Counted from the stretch's first letter, positions 15,927-24,973 are shown. The stretch is DNA of 47,462 bases from Flavobacterium sp. (GCF_027483985.1 NZ_JAIXTJ010000026.1:1-47462), one strand, 5' to 3'. Program-made: numbers and translations. The notes: generated by a model from the sequence alone, not told the origin.

Positions 15927-16769
15927 ATGAAAAAAGCACTACTATTTATCCTACTATCCTCACTAGGATTTGCACAAACAATCAAAGATCCTGATACATT
16001 TTTGATTCCAAATAAGGATAATTTACCCAAAATATTTTTGGTTGGAACTTTTCATTTTGAATACTACAACAAAGATGCCTACAAAGTCAATAAAGACCAA
16101 CAAGTAGATATTTTATCTGATCAAAAACAAAAGGAACTAAAAGAATTACTTGATTATATTGCTAAATTTAAGCCTACAAAAATTTGTATTGAAGCGCCTG
16201 AAAAATGGGATGCGATGGGCAAATACAAATCCTATAAATCTGGTAAAACTGTTTTAGGAAAAGATGAAATTCAACAAATTGCCTTTCGATTATTGGAACG
16301 ATTTAAGCTAGATACTGTATATAGTGTCGATGCAAAAGCGGTGTATCAAGATTTGATGGAAAGTAAAGATTCCACAGTTATCAATCCGTATTTCGAAAGA
16401 ATCTTTAAAGATTATACTTTTAAATCAAATCCCGAATATAAAAAATGGATTGAGTATGAAACTGAAATGAATCTGAAAACACCGTTATTGGATTATTTTA
16501 AATACTTCAATTCCGAAAAAAGATTTTTAAGAGATTACGGATTTTATTTAACCGAAGATTTTAAAAACGGAAAATTCGAAGGTGCTGATGCTTTAGCCAC
16601 TTATTGGTATAGCAGAAATTTAAGGATTTTCAGAAACATTCAAAGAATAACGACTTCACCTAATGATAGAATTTTAGTATTATTTGGAGCAGGTCACATA
16701 TCGATCTTAGACCAATTATTGAAATGTTCCACCGAATATGATTATATTAAATTTAATGATTTAAAATAA
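15927..16769 (+). CDS. Exported TraB-like protein (DUF5694), copy A
   Basis: 280 residues with a Sec signal peptide (MKKALLFILLSSLGFAQ, cleavage after Ala16). The mature protein starts with FLVGTFHFEYYNKD, so the GTFH motif (His43) falls at its N-terminal end. CIEAPEKW follows (Glu89) and VLFGAGHISIL near the C-terminus (His257). GTxH at the start and GxGH at the end are the landmark metal-site motifs of the TraB/Tiki/ChaN-like superfamily, some of which are metallopeptidases. Length and spacing match DUF5694. The product is likely periplasmic. A homologous gene follows five bases later. Confidence 0.78.
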   Translation: MKKALLFILLSSLGFAQTIKDPDTFLIPNKDNLPKIFLVGTFHFEYYNKDAYKVNKDQQVDILSDQKQKELKELLDYIAKFKPTKICIEAPEKWDAMGKYKSYKSGKTVLGKDEIQQIAFRLLERFKLDTVYSVDAKAVYQDLMESKDSTVINPYFERIFKDYTFKSNPEYKKWIEYETEMNLKTPLLDYFKYFNSEKRFLRDYGFYLTEDFKNGKFEGADALATYWYSRNLRIFRNIQRITTSPNDRILVLFGAGHISILDQLLKCSTEYDYIKFNDLK

Positions 16770-16774
16770 AACTG

Positions 16775-17578
16775 ATGAAAAAAGCACTATTATTTCTACT
16801 AATCGGTTTAACCTCATTCGCGCAAACTAAAAACGAAAAAATCAAAATCATCCTGATGGGAACGTTTCATTATGGCGCCACTGGAGACCGAAATTCCACC
16901 AGTTTTAAAGATTTATTTTCAGAAAAAAGACAAAAAGAATTGGATTTTATCACCTCAAAACTAAATGCTTTTGGTGTGAAAAAGATTTTTGTGGAAACTG
17001 ATTTTCGCCAACAAAAAAAATCGGATAGTTTGTATGATGCCTACAAAAATGGAGTTTTAAAAGATTCTGTTTTATTGCGACGTGAAGAAGTGCAAGTTGC
17101 TTTTAGGCTAGGAAAAATAAACAACCTTCCAATTATTGCAGCTGATAATCGACAAGACTTAGATTACAGTCCGATGAACGAATATGAAAAAAAGCACAAA
17201 GATGACAAGCCTAATCCCGATTCGTTTTTTGAAGTTCCGTATCCGTTTACCGAGAAATTGAAAAAACTTTCAGAAACGCCTCTACCCGATTATTACATCC
17301 AGTTGAATTCGCCTTATGCGCGCCAAGCCAATCAATATGACTATTTGCATTACGCAATGGCTTATGGTGAAAAAGACGATTTTACAGGCGAACAATTTAC
17401 CTTATCGTTTTATGACCGAAATTTAAAAATTTATAACAATATTCTTCGCTCTATTGATATTAAGAAGGATAAAGTAATCTTGGTATTATTTGGTGCTGCT
17501 CATACCAATATCATCCGACAATTTTTTGTAAACCATCCCTATTTTGAAATTATAGAACTGGAAACCGTCTTTAAATAA
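16775..17578 (+). CDS. Exported TraB-like protein (DUF5694), copy B
   Basis: 267 residues with signal peptide MKKALLFLLIGLTSFAQ, whose first seven residues equal those of copy A. It shares ILMGTFHYGATGDR (His32), IFVETDF (Glu74) and VLFGAAHTNII (His243), so all three putative metal-site motifs are kept, with GAAH in place of GAGH. The middle region differs clearly from copy A, so the duplication is old or the genes have specialised. It is the last gene before a strong promoter for the DUF3667 pair and has no terminator hairpin after it, so read-through is possible. Confidence 0.78.
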   Translation: MKKALLFLLIGLTSFAQTKNEKIKIILMGTFHYGATGDRNSTSFKDLFSEKRQKELDFITSKLNAFGVKKIFVETDFRQQKKSDSLYDAYKNGVLKDSVLLRREEVQVAFRLGKINNLPIIAADNRQDLDYSPMNEYEKKHKDDKPNPDSFFEVPYPFTEKLKKLSETPLPDYYIQLNSPYARQANQYDYLHYAMAYGEKDDFTGEQFTLSFYDRNLKIYNNILRSIDIKKDKVILVLFGAAHTNIIRQFFVNHPYFEIIELETVFK

Positions 17579-17609
17579 TTTGTTTTTAACAAAACTAATT
17601 TTACTTTTG
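17579..17609 (+). promoter_or_regulatory. Promoter of the DUF3667 pair
   Basis: TTTG (17579-17582), a 19-base spacer and TACTTTTG (17602-17609) make an excellent match to the Bacteroidota promoter consensus. Predicted transcription start is near 17615 and the ATG is at 17641. Confidence 0.7.
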
Positions 17610-17640
17610 GACAGAATATTATTTCAAAAAATAAGAAAAA

Positions 17641-18417
17641 ATGCACCCCATTCTTTGCAAAAATTGCGAACATACATTTGACGGAAACTTTTGTTCTAAC
17701 TGCGGTCAAAAATCAACTGTTGGCGAACTAAAAATGCACGACTTTTTACACGAATTATGGCATTCAGTAACCCACACCGATAGTGGAATTTTAAAACTTA
17801 TAAAAGATTTAGTTCTTCGTCCAAAAAGTGTTTATTCGGGTTATTTTTATGGTAAACGAAAGACCTATTTTAGTCCAGTTACATTTTTTCTTATCGCAGC
17901 CACGCTTTTACTTTTAATTGGAGACAAAATATATGACTACGAAGATTATGTGCGACTTGCCGATAATCCGAATGGTTATAATGAAATGGGACGTTATGTC
18001 TTTGATATGACTAAATTTAAGACCTTGATTCTTTTACCGTTTCAAGTGCTTTTGATTTGGATTTTTTATCATAAACGATTTAATTTAGCCAAAATAATAG
18101 TCTTCTTTTTATACTTTCATGGACTGATTTTTGTAATTCAAATACTTATTGCTCCTGTTTATTTTATATTTATTTTACACAAAGAATTGCTTGATTCTAT
18201 TGTTGCAATCACCACTTTTATTGTACTTTTTTGGCACCTAAATTTAGTCTTCGGACAGAAAAATTGGAAAACTTATCTTTTAAATTTTATCCTTTTGAAT
18301 GCCTTTCACATCATAAATTATCTTATCATTTTTTATTTACTTTATGGTGCCACACTTTTTGAACAAACAAAAACGAATACTATTTTTGGCTTTATACGCG
18401 AACTATATAAACTATAA
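17641..18417 (+). CDS. DUF3667 membrane protein, copy A
   Basis: 258 residues. The N-terminus carries a four-cysteine zinc ribbon, CKNC then 11 residues later CSNCGQK, in the first 22 residues. A cytoplasmic helix-rich segment (MHDFLHELWHSVTHTDSG) and the family landmark PKSVYSGYFYGKRKTYFSPVTF follow, then about five membrane segments to the end. This is the DUF3667 layout, abundant in Bacteroidota and of unknown function. A zinc ribbon facing the cytoplasm with a membrane tail suggests a regulatory or assembly role. Two bases separate it from copy B. Confidence 0.85.
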   Translation: MHPILCKNCEHTFDGNFCSNCGQKSTVGELKMHDFLHELWHSVTHTDSGILKLIKDLVLRPKSVYSGYFYGKRKTYFSPVTFFLIAATLLLLIGDKIYDYEDYVRLADNPNGYNEMGRYVFDMTKFKTLILLPFQVLLIWIFYHKRFNLAKIIVFFLYFHGLIFVIQILIAPVYFIFILHKELLDSIVAITTFIVLFWHLNLVFGQKNWKTYLLNFILLNAFHIINYLIIFYLLYGATLFEQTKTNTIFGFIRELYKL

Positions 18418-18419
18418 CC

Positions 18420-19178
18420 ATGCACCATCATCTTTGTAAAAACTGCGAACATACATTTGAAGGAAACTTTTGTTCTAATTGTGGACAAAAAACCAATACC
18501 AAACGATTGGATTGGAACTACATTTTTGATGAGTTAAAATATACTTTTCTCCATTTAAATGGTGGTTTACTTTATACTTGCAAACAACTGCTTGTAAGAC
18601 CTGGTGATATGGTTCGGGAATTTATAGAAGGTAAACGAGTAAAACACTACAAACCTATTTTATTAGTATTTGTTTTGGCGGGTATCACAACACTTTTATT
18701 GCACTACAGCGGTGATATGGAAATACTTGCACAGTTAAAGCCGCAAAAAAACAATCCGTTTAATCCAAAAGTTTATGCAGATATACTATCTAAATATTAC
18801 ACTTATATTCAGTTGGCATCGATACCAATAATTTCGTTATGCACTTGGCTTGGCTTTAAAAAATGGGGTTACAACTATATTGAAAATATAATTATTAATT
18901 CATTTGCTGTAGCGCAATCATTATTATTAGGAATACTAATTACACCAATAAAGAATTTATGTATTGGTACTTCTGGATTTTTTATAATTACTACCGTTCT
19001 AAGTTTATTTACTATTGCGTTCCAGATTTGGTTGTACCTGCAACTTTATAAAAGCAGAGATTTAGGTTTTCTGATTCTGAGAATGGTTTTAAGTGGAATA
19101 ATATTTGTAGTACTATTTTTATTAGCGATAGTTCTTGGTGTGGTAATTGGATTTTCGGTTGGTATTCTAAAACCTTAG
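18420..19178 (+). CDS. DUF3667 membrane protein, copy B
   Basis: 252 residues, paralogous to copy A. The zinc-ribbon stretch is identical except for one Asp-to-Glu change in its first 17 residues, whereas the membrane part differs strongly. Landmark segments are LLVRPGDMVREFIEGKRVKHYKP and four or five hydrophobic helices from about residue 80. The long tail LILRMVLSGIIFVVLFLLAIVLGVV is extremely hydrophobic. The stop codon overlaps the stop of the convergent lipoprotein gene by four bases (TTAG), leaving no room for a terminator between them. Confidence 0.83.
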   Translation: MHHHLCKNCEHTFEGNFCSNCGQKTNTKRLDWNYIFDELKYTFLHLNGGLLYTCKQLLVRPGDMVREFIEGKRVKHYKPILLVFVLAGITTLLLHYSGDMEILAQLKPQKNNPFNPKVYADILSKYYTYIQLASIPIISLCTWLGFKKWGYNYIENIIINSFAVAQSLLLGILITPIKNLCIGTSGFFIITTVLSLFTIAFQIWLYLQLYKSRDLGFLILRMVLSGIIFVVLFLLAIVLGVVIGFSVGILKP

Positions 19179-19891
19179 ATCGGATTGTATTCCACCACCT
19201 TTAAATCTTTGTCTAATAAATCAACAAAGTAATAATGAATTTTGTCTTCTTTGTCGAAGGCTCCGTTTTTGTTGATGTCTTCGATGGTTCTGAAATACAA
19301 TCTGTTAAGTGATTCTATAACACTCCAATCGATGAATTCGTGAAATTCTACTGATAATTTTTTAAAGTTGCTACCATCAATCGCGCTGATGTACAAATCT
19401 TTAATGTCATTGCTGTCAAGTTTTCCGTCTTTGTTAGAATCCATATCCTCTAAAACATAAACTAAAAACTGCTTTTTGGTTTTGTCTGCTATCGATTTTA
19501 AATAAGTTACTCGTTCGATTAAAACTGGTTTATTGGTTAAAATAGTTAAAGAATCCTGACCAACTTGCTTGAACTTTATATTACTTAAATACCCTGTAAT
19601 TTCATATTCGTTAGAATTAGAAACCACAAAACTTTCTCGTTCTGAACTTGAATATTTAGCTTTTGCAGTTCTATTCTGAACCGCAAACTCACCTATTGGA
19701 AATAATAAAACCGAAGTTCCTTCCATTTGTACAGGTAAATCAGCTACTAATATTTTTGAAGTATCTGCTTTAGCTTGAGGTTGTTCTTTAGAGCTGTTTT
19801 CATAAATCACTTTAGGTTTTTCTGCTTCTTCTTTGCAACTAACAAAAAGTGTGATTAAGACAAGAACGCTATATTTTAAGAAATTTTTCAT
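19175..19891 (-). CDS. Lipoprotein with EF-hand-like calcium loops
   Basis: 238 residues with lipoprotein signal MKNFLKYSVLVLITLFVSC (Cys19). A low-complexity linker follows, then a beta-rich domain. The second half holds two acidic loops of EF-hand or dockerin type, DMDSNKDGKLDSND and DINKNGAFDKED, each with the right spacing of Asp, Asn and Gly for calcium binding. No enzyme motif is visible. Its own TATCTTTG box suggests independent expression although it lies downstream of the receptor operon. It is probably an outer-membrane-anchored protein exposed to the periplasm or surface. Confidence 0.72.
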   Translation of the reverse strand: MKNFLKYSVLVLITLFVSCKEEAEKPKVIYENSSKEQPQAKADTSKILVADLPVQMEGTSVLLFPIGEFAVQNRTAKAKYSSSERESFVVSNSNEYEITGYLSNIKFKQVGQDSLTILTNKPVLIERVTYLKSIADKTKKQFLVYVLEDMDSNKDGKLDSNDIKDLYISAIDGSNFKKLSVEFHEFIDWSVIESLNRLYFRTIEDINKNGAFDKEDKIHYYFVDLLDKDLKVVEYNPI

Positions 19892-19914
19892 TGGAACAAT
19901 TTTAAATCGGTTTT

Positions 19915-19922
19915 CAAAGATA
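19915..19922 (-). promoter_or_regulatory. -7 box for the EF-hand lipoprotein
   Basis: Minus-strand TATCTTTG matches TAnnTTTG, 24 bases upstream of the ATG at 19891. No -33 match was seen. Confidence 0.45.
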
Positions 19923-19932
19923 AGATTTTTGA

Positions 19933-20583
19933 CTATATTTTTGAGTTTCTATGAAATTTTAGCAGTGTTAAAATATTTAGAATACCAATACCAAAAAAGG
20001 CAAAATACAAATACCACAATTTCTTTCTAAAAGAAAATAGTATTGCACTTTTTTCTTTTTCTTTCTTTTCAGCTTCTAACTTCAAAGTTTCTAAATGAGT
20101 GTAATAACTTGTACCACATCTAATTCCTAAATTAGTTGATTTTACTGTTTTTCTAGTAATATTTCCTAACACATATAAATCGTTATCAATTTGGTAAAAC
20201 GTATTAGTCTTTTCGATGGCTTGAATATCTAAAACTCTTATAAAAACTTCATAATTCATTTGCTTTCCAAAATGCACTTTAATTCCGTTTATTGAATCGT
20301 TAGATTGATGCAATTTCCTTGTGGCTAATTGAAAATTATCTAGCTTAGTTTTTTCCTCCTCAAGTGAAGAATTAAATTCGTAAGTGATATTATTTCTTAG
20401 TACAGCTTTAGGATCTTTTTTAATAATCATCTTTGAAAATTGTTCATCAATTGCGTAATCCATTGATTTGTAATCTACAAAGTATCCGTTAGAAAAAATA
20501 TACCAAAAACAAATTATTGGTAAAACTACCAAAGAAATCATTCCAGGAACATAAAAAATCGTTTTATGTTTCTTAATTTTCAT
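19933..20583 (-). CDS. Bitopic membrane protein, unknown
   Basis: 216 residues. A hydrophobic helix near the N-terminus (about 12-33) and another near the C-terminus (about 185-207) flank a roughly 150-residue extracytoplasmic domain rich in charged residues and predicted beta strands (INGIKVHFGKQMNYEVFIRVLDIQ). The domain contains one cysteine (GIRCGTSYY). Its ATG directly abuts the TonB receptor stop (20583/20584), so the two are translated from one mRNA. I do not recognise a family. It may assist the receptor or simply share its regulation. Confidence 0.65.
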   Translation of the reverse strand: MKIKKHKTIFYVPGMISLVVLPIICFWYIFSNGYFVDYKSMDYAIDEQFSKMIIKKDPKAVLRNNITYEFNSSLEEEKTKLDNFQLATRKLHQSNDSINGIKVHFGKQMNYEVFIRVLDIQAIEKTNTFYQIDNDLYVLGNITRKTVKSTNLGIRCGTSYYTHLETLKLEAEKKEKEKSAILFSFRKKLWYLYFAFFGIGILNILTLLKFHRNSKI

Positions 20584-23052
20584 TTACAATCTAGCGGTCA
20601 ATTTGATATTAAAAACGCGCGTTGTCATATAATTGGGAATTCCATATTGATTTTTCGAAAAAGAGTCACGAACCCAAGTATTGGTTATAGCATTTTGATT
20701 ATTAAACAAATTATAAACCTCAAAACCTAGTGATAATTCTTTGAATTTTTTCAACCAATGTCCATCAGGTTTTTGCTCATTTCTTTCGGTAAAAGAATAG
20801 AAAAACCCAACATCAGCACGACGGTAATCTCGCAAACGATTTTGATATTGATAAGCATCAGCATAAGATGGTGAACCACCAGGCAATCCAGTGTTGTAAG
20901 TTAAATTCAAATACAATTTTACGTTAGGAATATTGGGCATATAATCTTGAAACAAGATACCAAATTTTAACCTTTGATCGGTCGGACGAGCAATATTGCC
21001 GCGATTGTTTTGATTTTCTTCAGTTTTTAAATAACCAAAAGTAAACCACGATTCTGTACCAGGAACAAACTCTCCGTTTAATCTACAATCAAATCCGTAA
21101 GCGTAAGCCGTAGCTTCATTATTTGCTCTGTAGCGTATTCTAACATTCTCTAATGTATAAGTATTTACATCATTCATAGTTTTATAGAACGCTTCTGATA
21201 CTAATTTGAATTTTCTATCCCACATTTTGAAATTGTAATCATTTCCTGCCACAAAATGAATCGATTGTTGTGCTTTTACATTAGCTTGTACTGCGCCATT
21301 TTGGTCACGCAATTCTCTATAAAAAGGTGGTTGGTAATAAAACCCAGTTGAAAACCTAAATATCATGTCTTTTTCCCAATCGGGTTTTAGAGAAACTTGT
21401 GCCCTTGGACTAAATACCGTTTGACTTGAAGAAGTAATAGCATCGCCTGAAACCGTCCAATTGTGGGCTCGAACTCCAGCATTCAACCATAATTGACTAG
21501 AACCTAAAGTAGTTTTAGTATTCCACTGTGCAAACGCTGAAATTCTATCAATTGAAACAAAATTTAAAGCTCTTACATTTTGATAAGGCACTAATGGTCC
21601 GACATAAGGATTGTAAGGTTGATCGTTTTGCGGTAAATCAATGATTGGTGGATTAATTGAAAAACCAGCCGAATCAATTACTTCATACTCCACTATTCTA
21701 TCGCGAATGTTTTCATGTGTATATTTCACACCCCAATCTATTTGGAATTTCTTTTTAATTGAATGGCTTCCTTTTACTTCAGCATTGATTATCAAAGCAT
21801 CTAGATCATTTCTTGCGTGATTTAATTGTGAACCAATGGCACGATTAAATGTAACATTTCCAAAAGTTTCAGAACCAATATTACTATCCACTTCGCCTAA
21901 AAAATATGCGGCATCAATGTCATAATATTCTTGCTCTTGGGTGTGATAGGCTGAAGCAATAAACTTGTAAGTGTTATCATCATTCGATTTGAAAGTAGAT
22001 TTAATAGCTCCAAAATAGGTTTGATATTGATCTTCTTCTTGACCTTCATAAAAAACTTGTAAAGCAATTGGCTCGCTCAAAGTTCCGAAATTGGTTTGAC
22101 GAGTTAAGGGTTGATAACTATATTTATTTTGAGAAATATTTCCTAAGAAACTCCATTGCCATTTTTTTGAAGCATCATAATTAACAACAGTTTGAACATC
22201 GGCAAATGTTGGTCGGTAATTACTTTCTGTTTCTTGGCTGTTAACTAAAAGTGAATTATCGCGGTAACGAATTCCCGTCATTGCGCTCCATTTTTTATTT
22301 TTAGAAACGCCTTCTGCAGAAATACTTCCGCCAAGGAAACTGGCTTCAAGTGAAGCTCCAAATTTTGTTGGTTTTCTATAAGTAATATCTAAAACAGAAG
22401 ACATTTTATCGCCAAATTTAGCTTGAAAACCTCCAGCAGAAAATTCTATATTTTGAATCAAATCCGTATTAGTAAAACTCAAACCTTCTTGCTGACCTGA
22501 ACGCACCAAAAACGGACGATAAATTTCAACTTCATTGACATAAACCAAGTTTTCATCATAATTTCCTCCACGAACAGAGTAAGCTGAACTCAATTCTGTA
22601 TTAGAATTAACTCCTGGTAATATTTTAATAAGGCTCTCAATTCCTCCAGAAAGCTTTGGAATATTCCTAACTACTTCGGGTTCAATGTTTATAATTCCGG
22701 TAACTCTATTACGATTATTGGTAATGATTACCTCACTTAATTGGTTGTCTTTATTTGTTACAACCGGATTAAATTCTACCGTTTCGTTAGGTTTTAGTTG
22801 AAACGTTTGTGTCACACTTTTTAACGAAACGTGTGAATAAACCAAAACCACTTTTTGATTCGCCGGAATTGTAATTACATAAAATCCTGTACTATTCGTA
22901 ACTACCGATCTACTTTGATAGCTAATGTTTACGCCTTCAACTGGATTGTTGTTTTCATCTAAAACTAAACCTGTCACTCTTGCTGTTTGGGCCGATGCAA
23001 ATAAACTAAAAAGGAAAAAAACTAGATATATTGATTTTTTAATTGCTTTCAT
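20584..23052 (-). CDS. TonB-dependent outer-membrane receptor with carboxypeptidase-like domain
   Basis: 822 residues. Signal peptide (MKAIKKSIYLVFFLFSLFASAQ) followed by a carboxypeptidase-regulatory-like beta domain (about 22-105, GLVLDENNNPVEGVNISY), a plug domain (about 115-230, with IESLIKILPGVNSNTELSSAYSVRGG) and a 22-strand-type barrel up to a C-terminal aromatic/hydrophobic end (TRVFNIKLTARL). This layout belongs to Bacteroidota TonB receptors. No SusD-like lipoprotein follows, so a polysaccharide-utilisation SusC role is unlikely. Substrate is unknown. The gene starts the short operon with the bitopic membrane protein; a palindromic repeat lies 31 bases before the ATG. Confidence 0.9.
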   Translation of the reverse strand: MKAIKKSIYLVFFLFSLFASAQTARVTGLVLDENNNPVEGVNISYQSRSVVTNSTGFYVITIPANQKVVLVYSHVSLKSVTQTFQLKPNETVEFNPVVTNKDNQLSEVIITNNRNRVTGIINIEPEVVRNIPKLSGGIESLIKILPGVNSNTELSSAYSVRGGNYDENLVYVNEVEIYRPFLVRSGQQEGLSFTNTDLIQNIEFSAGGFQAKFGDKMSSVLDITYRKPTKFGASLEASFLGGSISAEGVSKNKKWSAMTGIRYRDNSLLVNSQETESNYRPTFADVQTVVNYDASKKWQWSFLGNISQNKYSYQPLTRQTNFGTLSEPIALQVFYEGQEEDQYQTYFGAIKSTFKSNDDNTYKFIASAYHTQEQEYYDIDAAYFLGEVDSNIGSETFGNVTFNRAIGSQLNHARNDLDALIINAEVKGSHSIKKKFQIDWGVKYTHENIRDRIVEYEVIDSAGFSINPPIIDLPQNDQPYNPYVGPLVPYQNVRALNFVSIDRISAFAQWNTKTTLGSSQLWLNAGVRAHNWTVSGDAITSSSQTVFSPRAQVSLKPDWEKDMIFRFSTGFYYQPPFYRELRDQNGAVQANVKAQQSIHFVAGNDYNFKMWDRKFKLVSEAFYKTMNDVNTYTLENVRIRYRANNEATAYAYGFDCRLNGEFVPGTESWFTFGYLKTEENQNNRGNIARPTDQRLKFGILFQDYMPNIPNVKLYLNLTYNTGLPGGSPSYADAYQYQNRLRDYRRADVGFFYSFTERNEQKPDGHWLKKFKELSLGFEVYNLFNNQNAITNTWVRDSFSKNQYGIPNYMTTRVFNIKLTARL

Positions 23053-23082
23053 ATGTAAATATTACTCTTTTTTTGGTGCATA

Positions 23083-23102
23083 CCTTTCTGCCGACAGGCA
23101 GG
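23083..23102. repeat. Palindromic intergenic repeat, copy 2
   Basis: Matches the repeat at 6441-6460 in 19 of 20 bases (CCTTTCTGCCGACAGGCAGG). The mismatch breaks one of the two alternative stems and leaves CTGCC/GGCAG intact. As with copy 1, it lies just upstream of a minus-strand start codon. Confidence 0.75.
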
Positions 23103-23147
23103 TGTACCGCTATTTTTCATTGGTGTTTATAGCGATTTCAAAAGATG

Positions 23148-24839
23148 TTATTTTTTTTGACTTCTGTTAAACTGAGTTTCAAAGATAGTAGAATTTCCAA
23201 CATTATCGGTAACCACAATTTTCAATTTGTTGGCGCCTTCTTGTAACAAATCATCGCTAAAAACGTGCGTCAATCGTTTTAATTTTGATTCATATTCAAA
23301 CAAAACCCATTTATCGTTAAGATATCCGTTATAGGTTTTTATTCCAGACAAATCATCTGAGATGTTCACGCTGATGCTTTTTTGGTTGGTAATCCACTTA
23401 CCTTCAATACTTTTTGCCATACTTATTTTTGGAGCCGCAGTATCTTTTGCCAAAGTAAATTGACCTAAGGTTCTTGCTTTACAAGAAAACGTATTACCTG
23501 ATAGTTTTGTTGTGATGTATCCTAATTTACTTCCGTTAGTTGATGCAATAAACATCTTTTTTTTTTCTTCTTCACTAGATTTATTATCTTCGATGGAGAT
23601 GGTAAAATTGGAATGCGCTGGAACAGTATCGTCATGGAGGAATAGCGTATTATTTCTAACATCAAAATTCATATAAAAATCTTCATAAAAAGTACCTGCC
23701 GGAATATAAACCGAGAAGTTATCTTTCTCAAAATTAGATTCCACTTTAGATTTCACAAAATATTTGGTTACTTTTTGCTCTTCTTGCACAAGTGCGGGTT
23801 TAACAGAATACTTAACTGGAATAGTAATTATGGTTTTGTTATTAAAGAAATCAGAAACCTCAATTCGCTGCACTTCTAGCGTATTTGGGGTAATGTTTAA
23901 AATTCCGTTTTCATAATTTTGATAAATATTACTAAATGGATACGCATTTTTCATAAACAATTTCTGAACTCTTTGGCGCGTTTTTTTATACCTATTATAA
24001 TCAATAAAAGTATTTATGTATCTTGCTTCATCAAAAACCATTGCGTCAAATTCATATCCAAAAATAACCTTTCCATTTGACATCAATTGGGTTTTATAAA
24101 CGCCATTAGGATTATATGAAACATTATCCGTGTCGTAGGCACTAATTCCAAATCCGATTTTACCACTTGCCAAGACAGGTTGAGATAAGTACGTACCATC
24201 AGGTTGTAGTGACAAACTAAGAATCACCGGTCGTTTAGATTCATTTACAACCGAATTTTTATCAATTGGATATGCTAACAAACTCGAAACAATAGGGTTT
24301 TTGGTATCTTTAGTTTGAATGCCAAAAAATAACGGATTTATAATTTTCTCGGTTTTGTTATCTCTAAATTCAAAATGCAAATGCGGACCTTCAGAACCAC
24401 CAGTATTTCCTGAAAGCGCTATAATGTCACCTTTTTTTACTACTAATTCGCCTGGTTTGAAAAAAGCCTCAATTTCGTAATTTTTTTCTGCATATTGCAA
24501 GGCAATTATTTTGTCTTGTAGAAAACCAACCGCCTTTTGTAAATGTCCATAAACAGAAGTGTAACCGTTGGCGTGAGTTATATAAATTGCTTTACCATAA
24601 CCTGATGTAGAGATTTTTATTCTCGAAACATATCCATCTCCTACCGCATAAACATTCAAACCTTCTTTTTGATTGGTTTTAAAATCAAATCCGGCGTGAA
24701 AATGATTTGGACGTAATTCACCAAAATTACCTGACAATTGCAAAGGAATATCTAAAGGAGATCTAAAATAATCATTAGGATAGTTGTTTTGTGCCGATGA
24801 AAAAATCGAAAACAATAAAAATAAAGGAATATATTTCAT
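23148..24839 (-). CDS. M23-family (LytM) peptidase, exported
   Basis: 563 residues with signal peptide MKYIPLFLLFSIFSSAQ. The LytM domain is unusually N-terminal (about 35-175). The zinc ligands His48 and Asp52 lie in HFHAGFDF, and the HxH motif (His153, His155) in GPHLHFEF, with His99 in YGHL. All catalytic residues are present, so the enzyme can be active against peptide cross-links of peptidoglycan. The remaining 380 residues are beta-rich and contain an Ig-like end (ISVNISDDLSGIKTYNGYLNDKWV). It is upstream of the TonB receptor on the same strand, with 95 bases between them. Confidence 0.88.
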   Translation of the reverse strand: MKYIPLFLLFSIFSSAQNNYPNDYFRSPLDIPLQLSGNFGELRPNHFHAGFDFKTNQKEGLNVYAVGDGYVSRIKISTSGYGKAIYITHANGYTSVYGHLQKAVGFLQDKIIALQYAEKNYEIEAFFKPGELVVKKGDIIALSGNTGGSEGPHLHFEFRDNKTEKIINPLFFGIQTKDTKNPIVSSLLAYPIDKNSVVNESKRPVILSLSLQPDGTYLSQPVLASGKIGFGISAYDTDNVSYNPNGVYKTQLMSNGKVIFGYEFDAMVFDEARYINTFIDYNRYKKTRQRVQKLFMKNAYPFSNIYQNYENGILNITPNTLEVQRIEVSDFFNNKTIITIPVKYSVKPALVQEEQKVTKYFVKSKVESNFEKDNFSVYIPAGTFYEDFYMNFDVRNNTLFLHDDTVPAHSNFTISIEDNKSSEEEKKKMFIASTNGSKLGYITTKLSGNTFSCKARTLGQFTLAKDTAAPKISMAKSIEGKWITNQKSISVNISDDLSGIKTYNGYLNDKWVLFEYESKLKRLTHVFSDDLLQEGANKLKIVVTDNVGNSTIFETQFNRSQKK

Positions 24840-24973
24840 TCTATATGGTTTTTTGCTAAAGTATAAAAAAGTTTATTATTATAAAAAAAATACTAAAATC
24901 TTAATTATAACTAACTATTTTACAAAATATTAGAAATGAATAAAAAAATAAATTCAATTTTTAACGAAAAATA

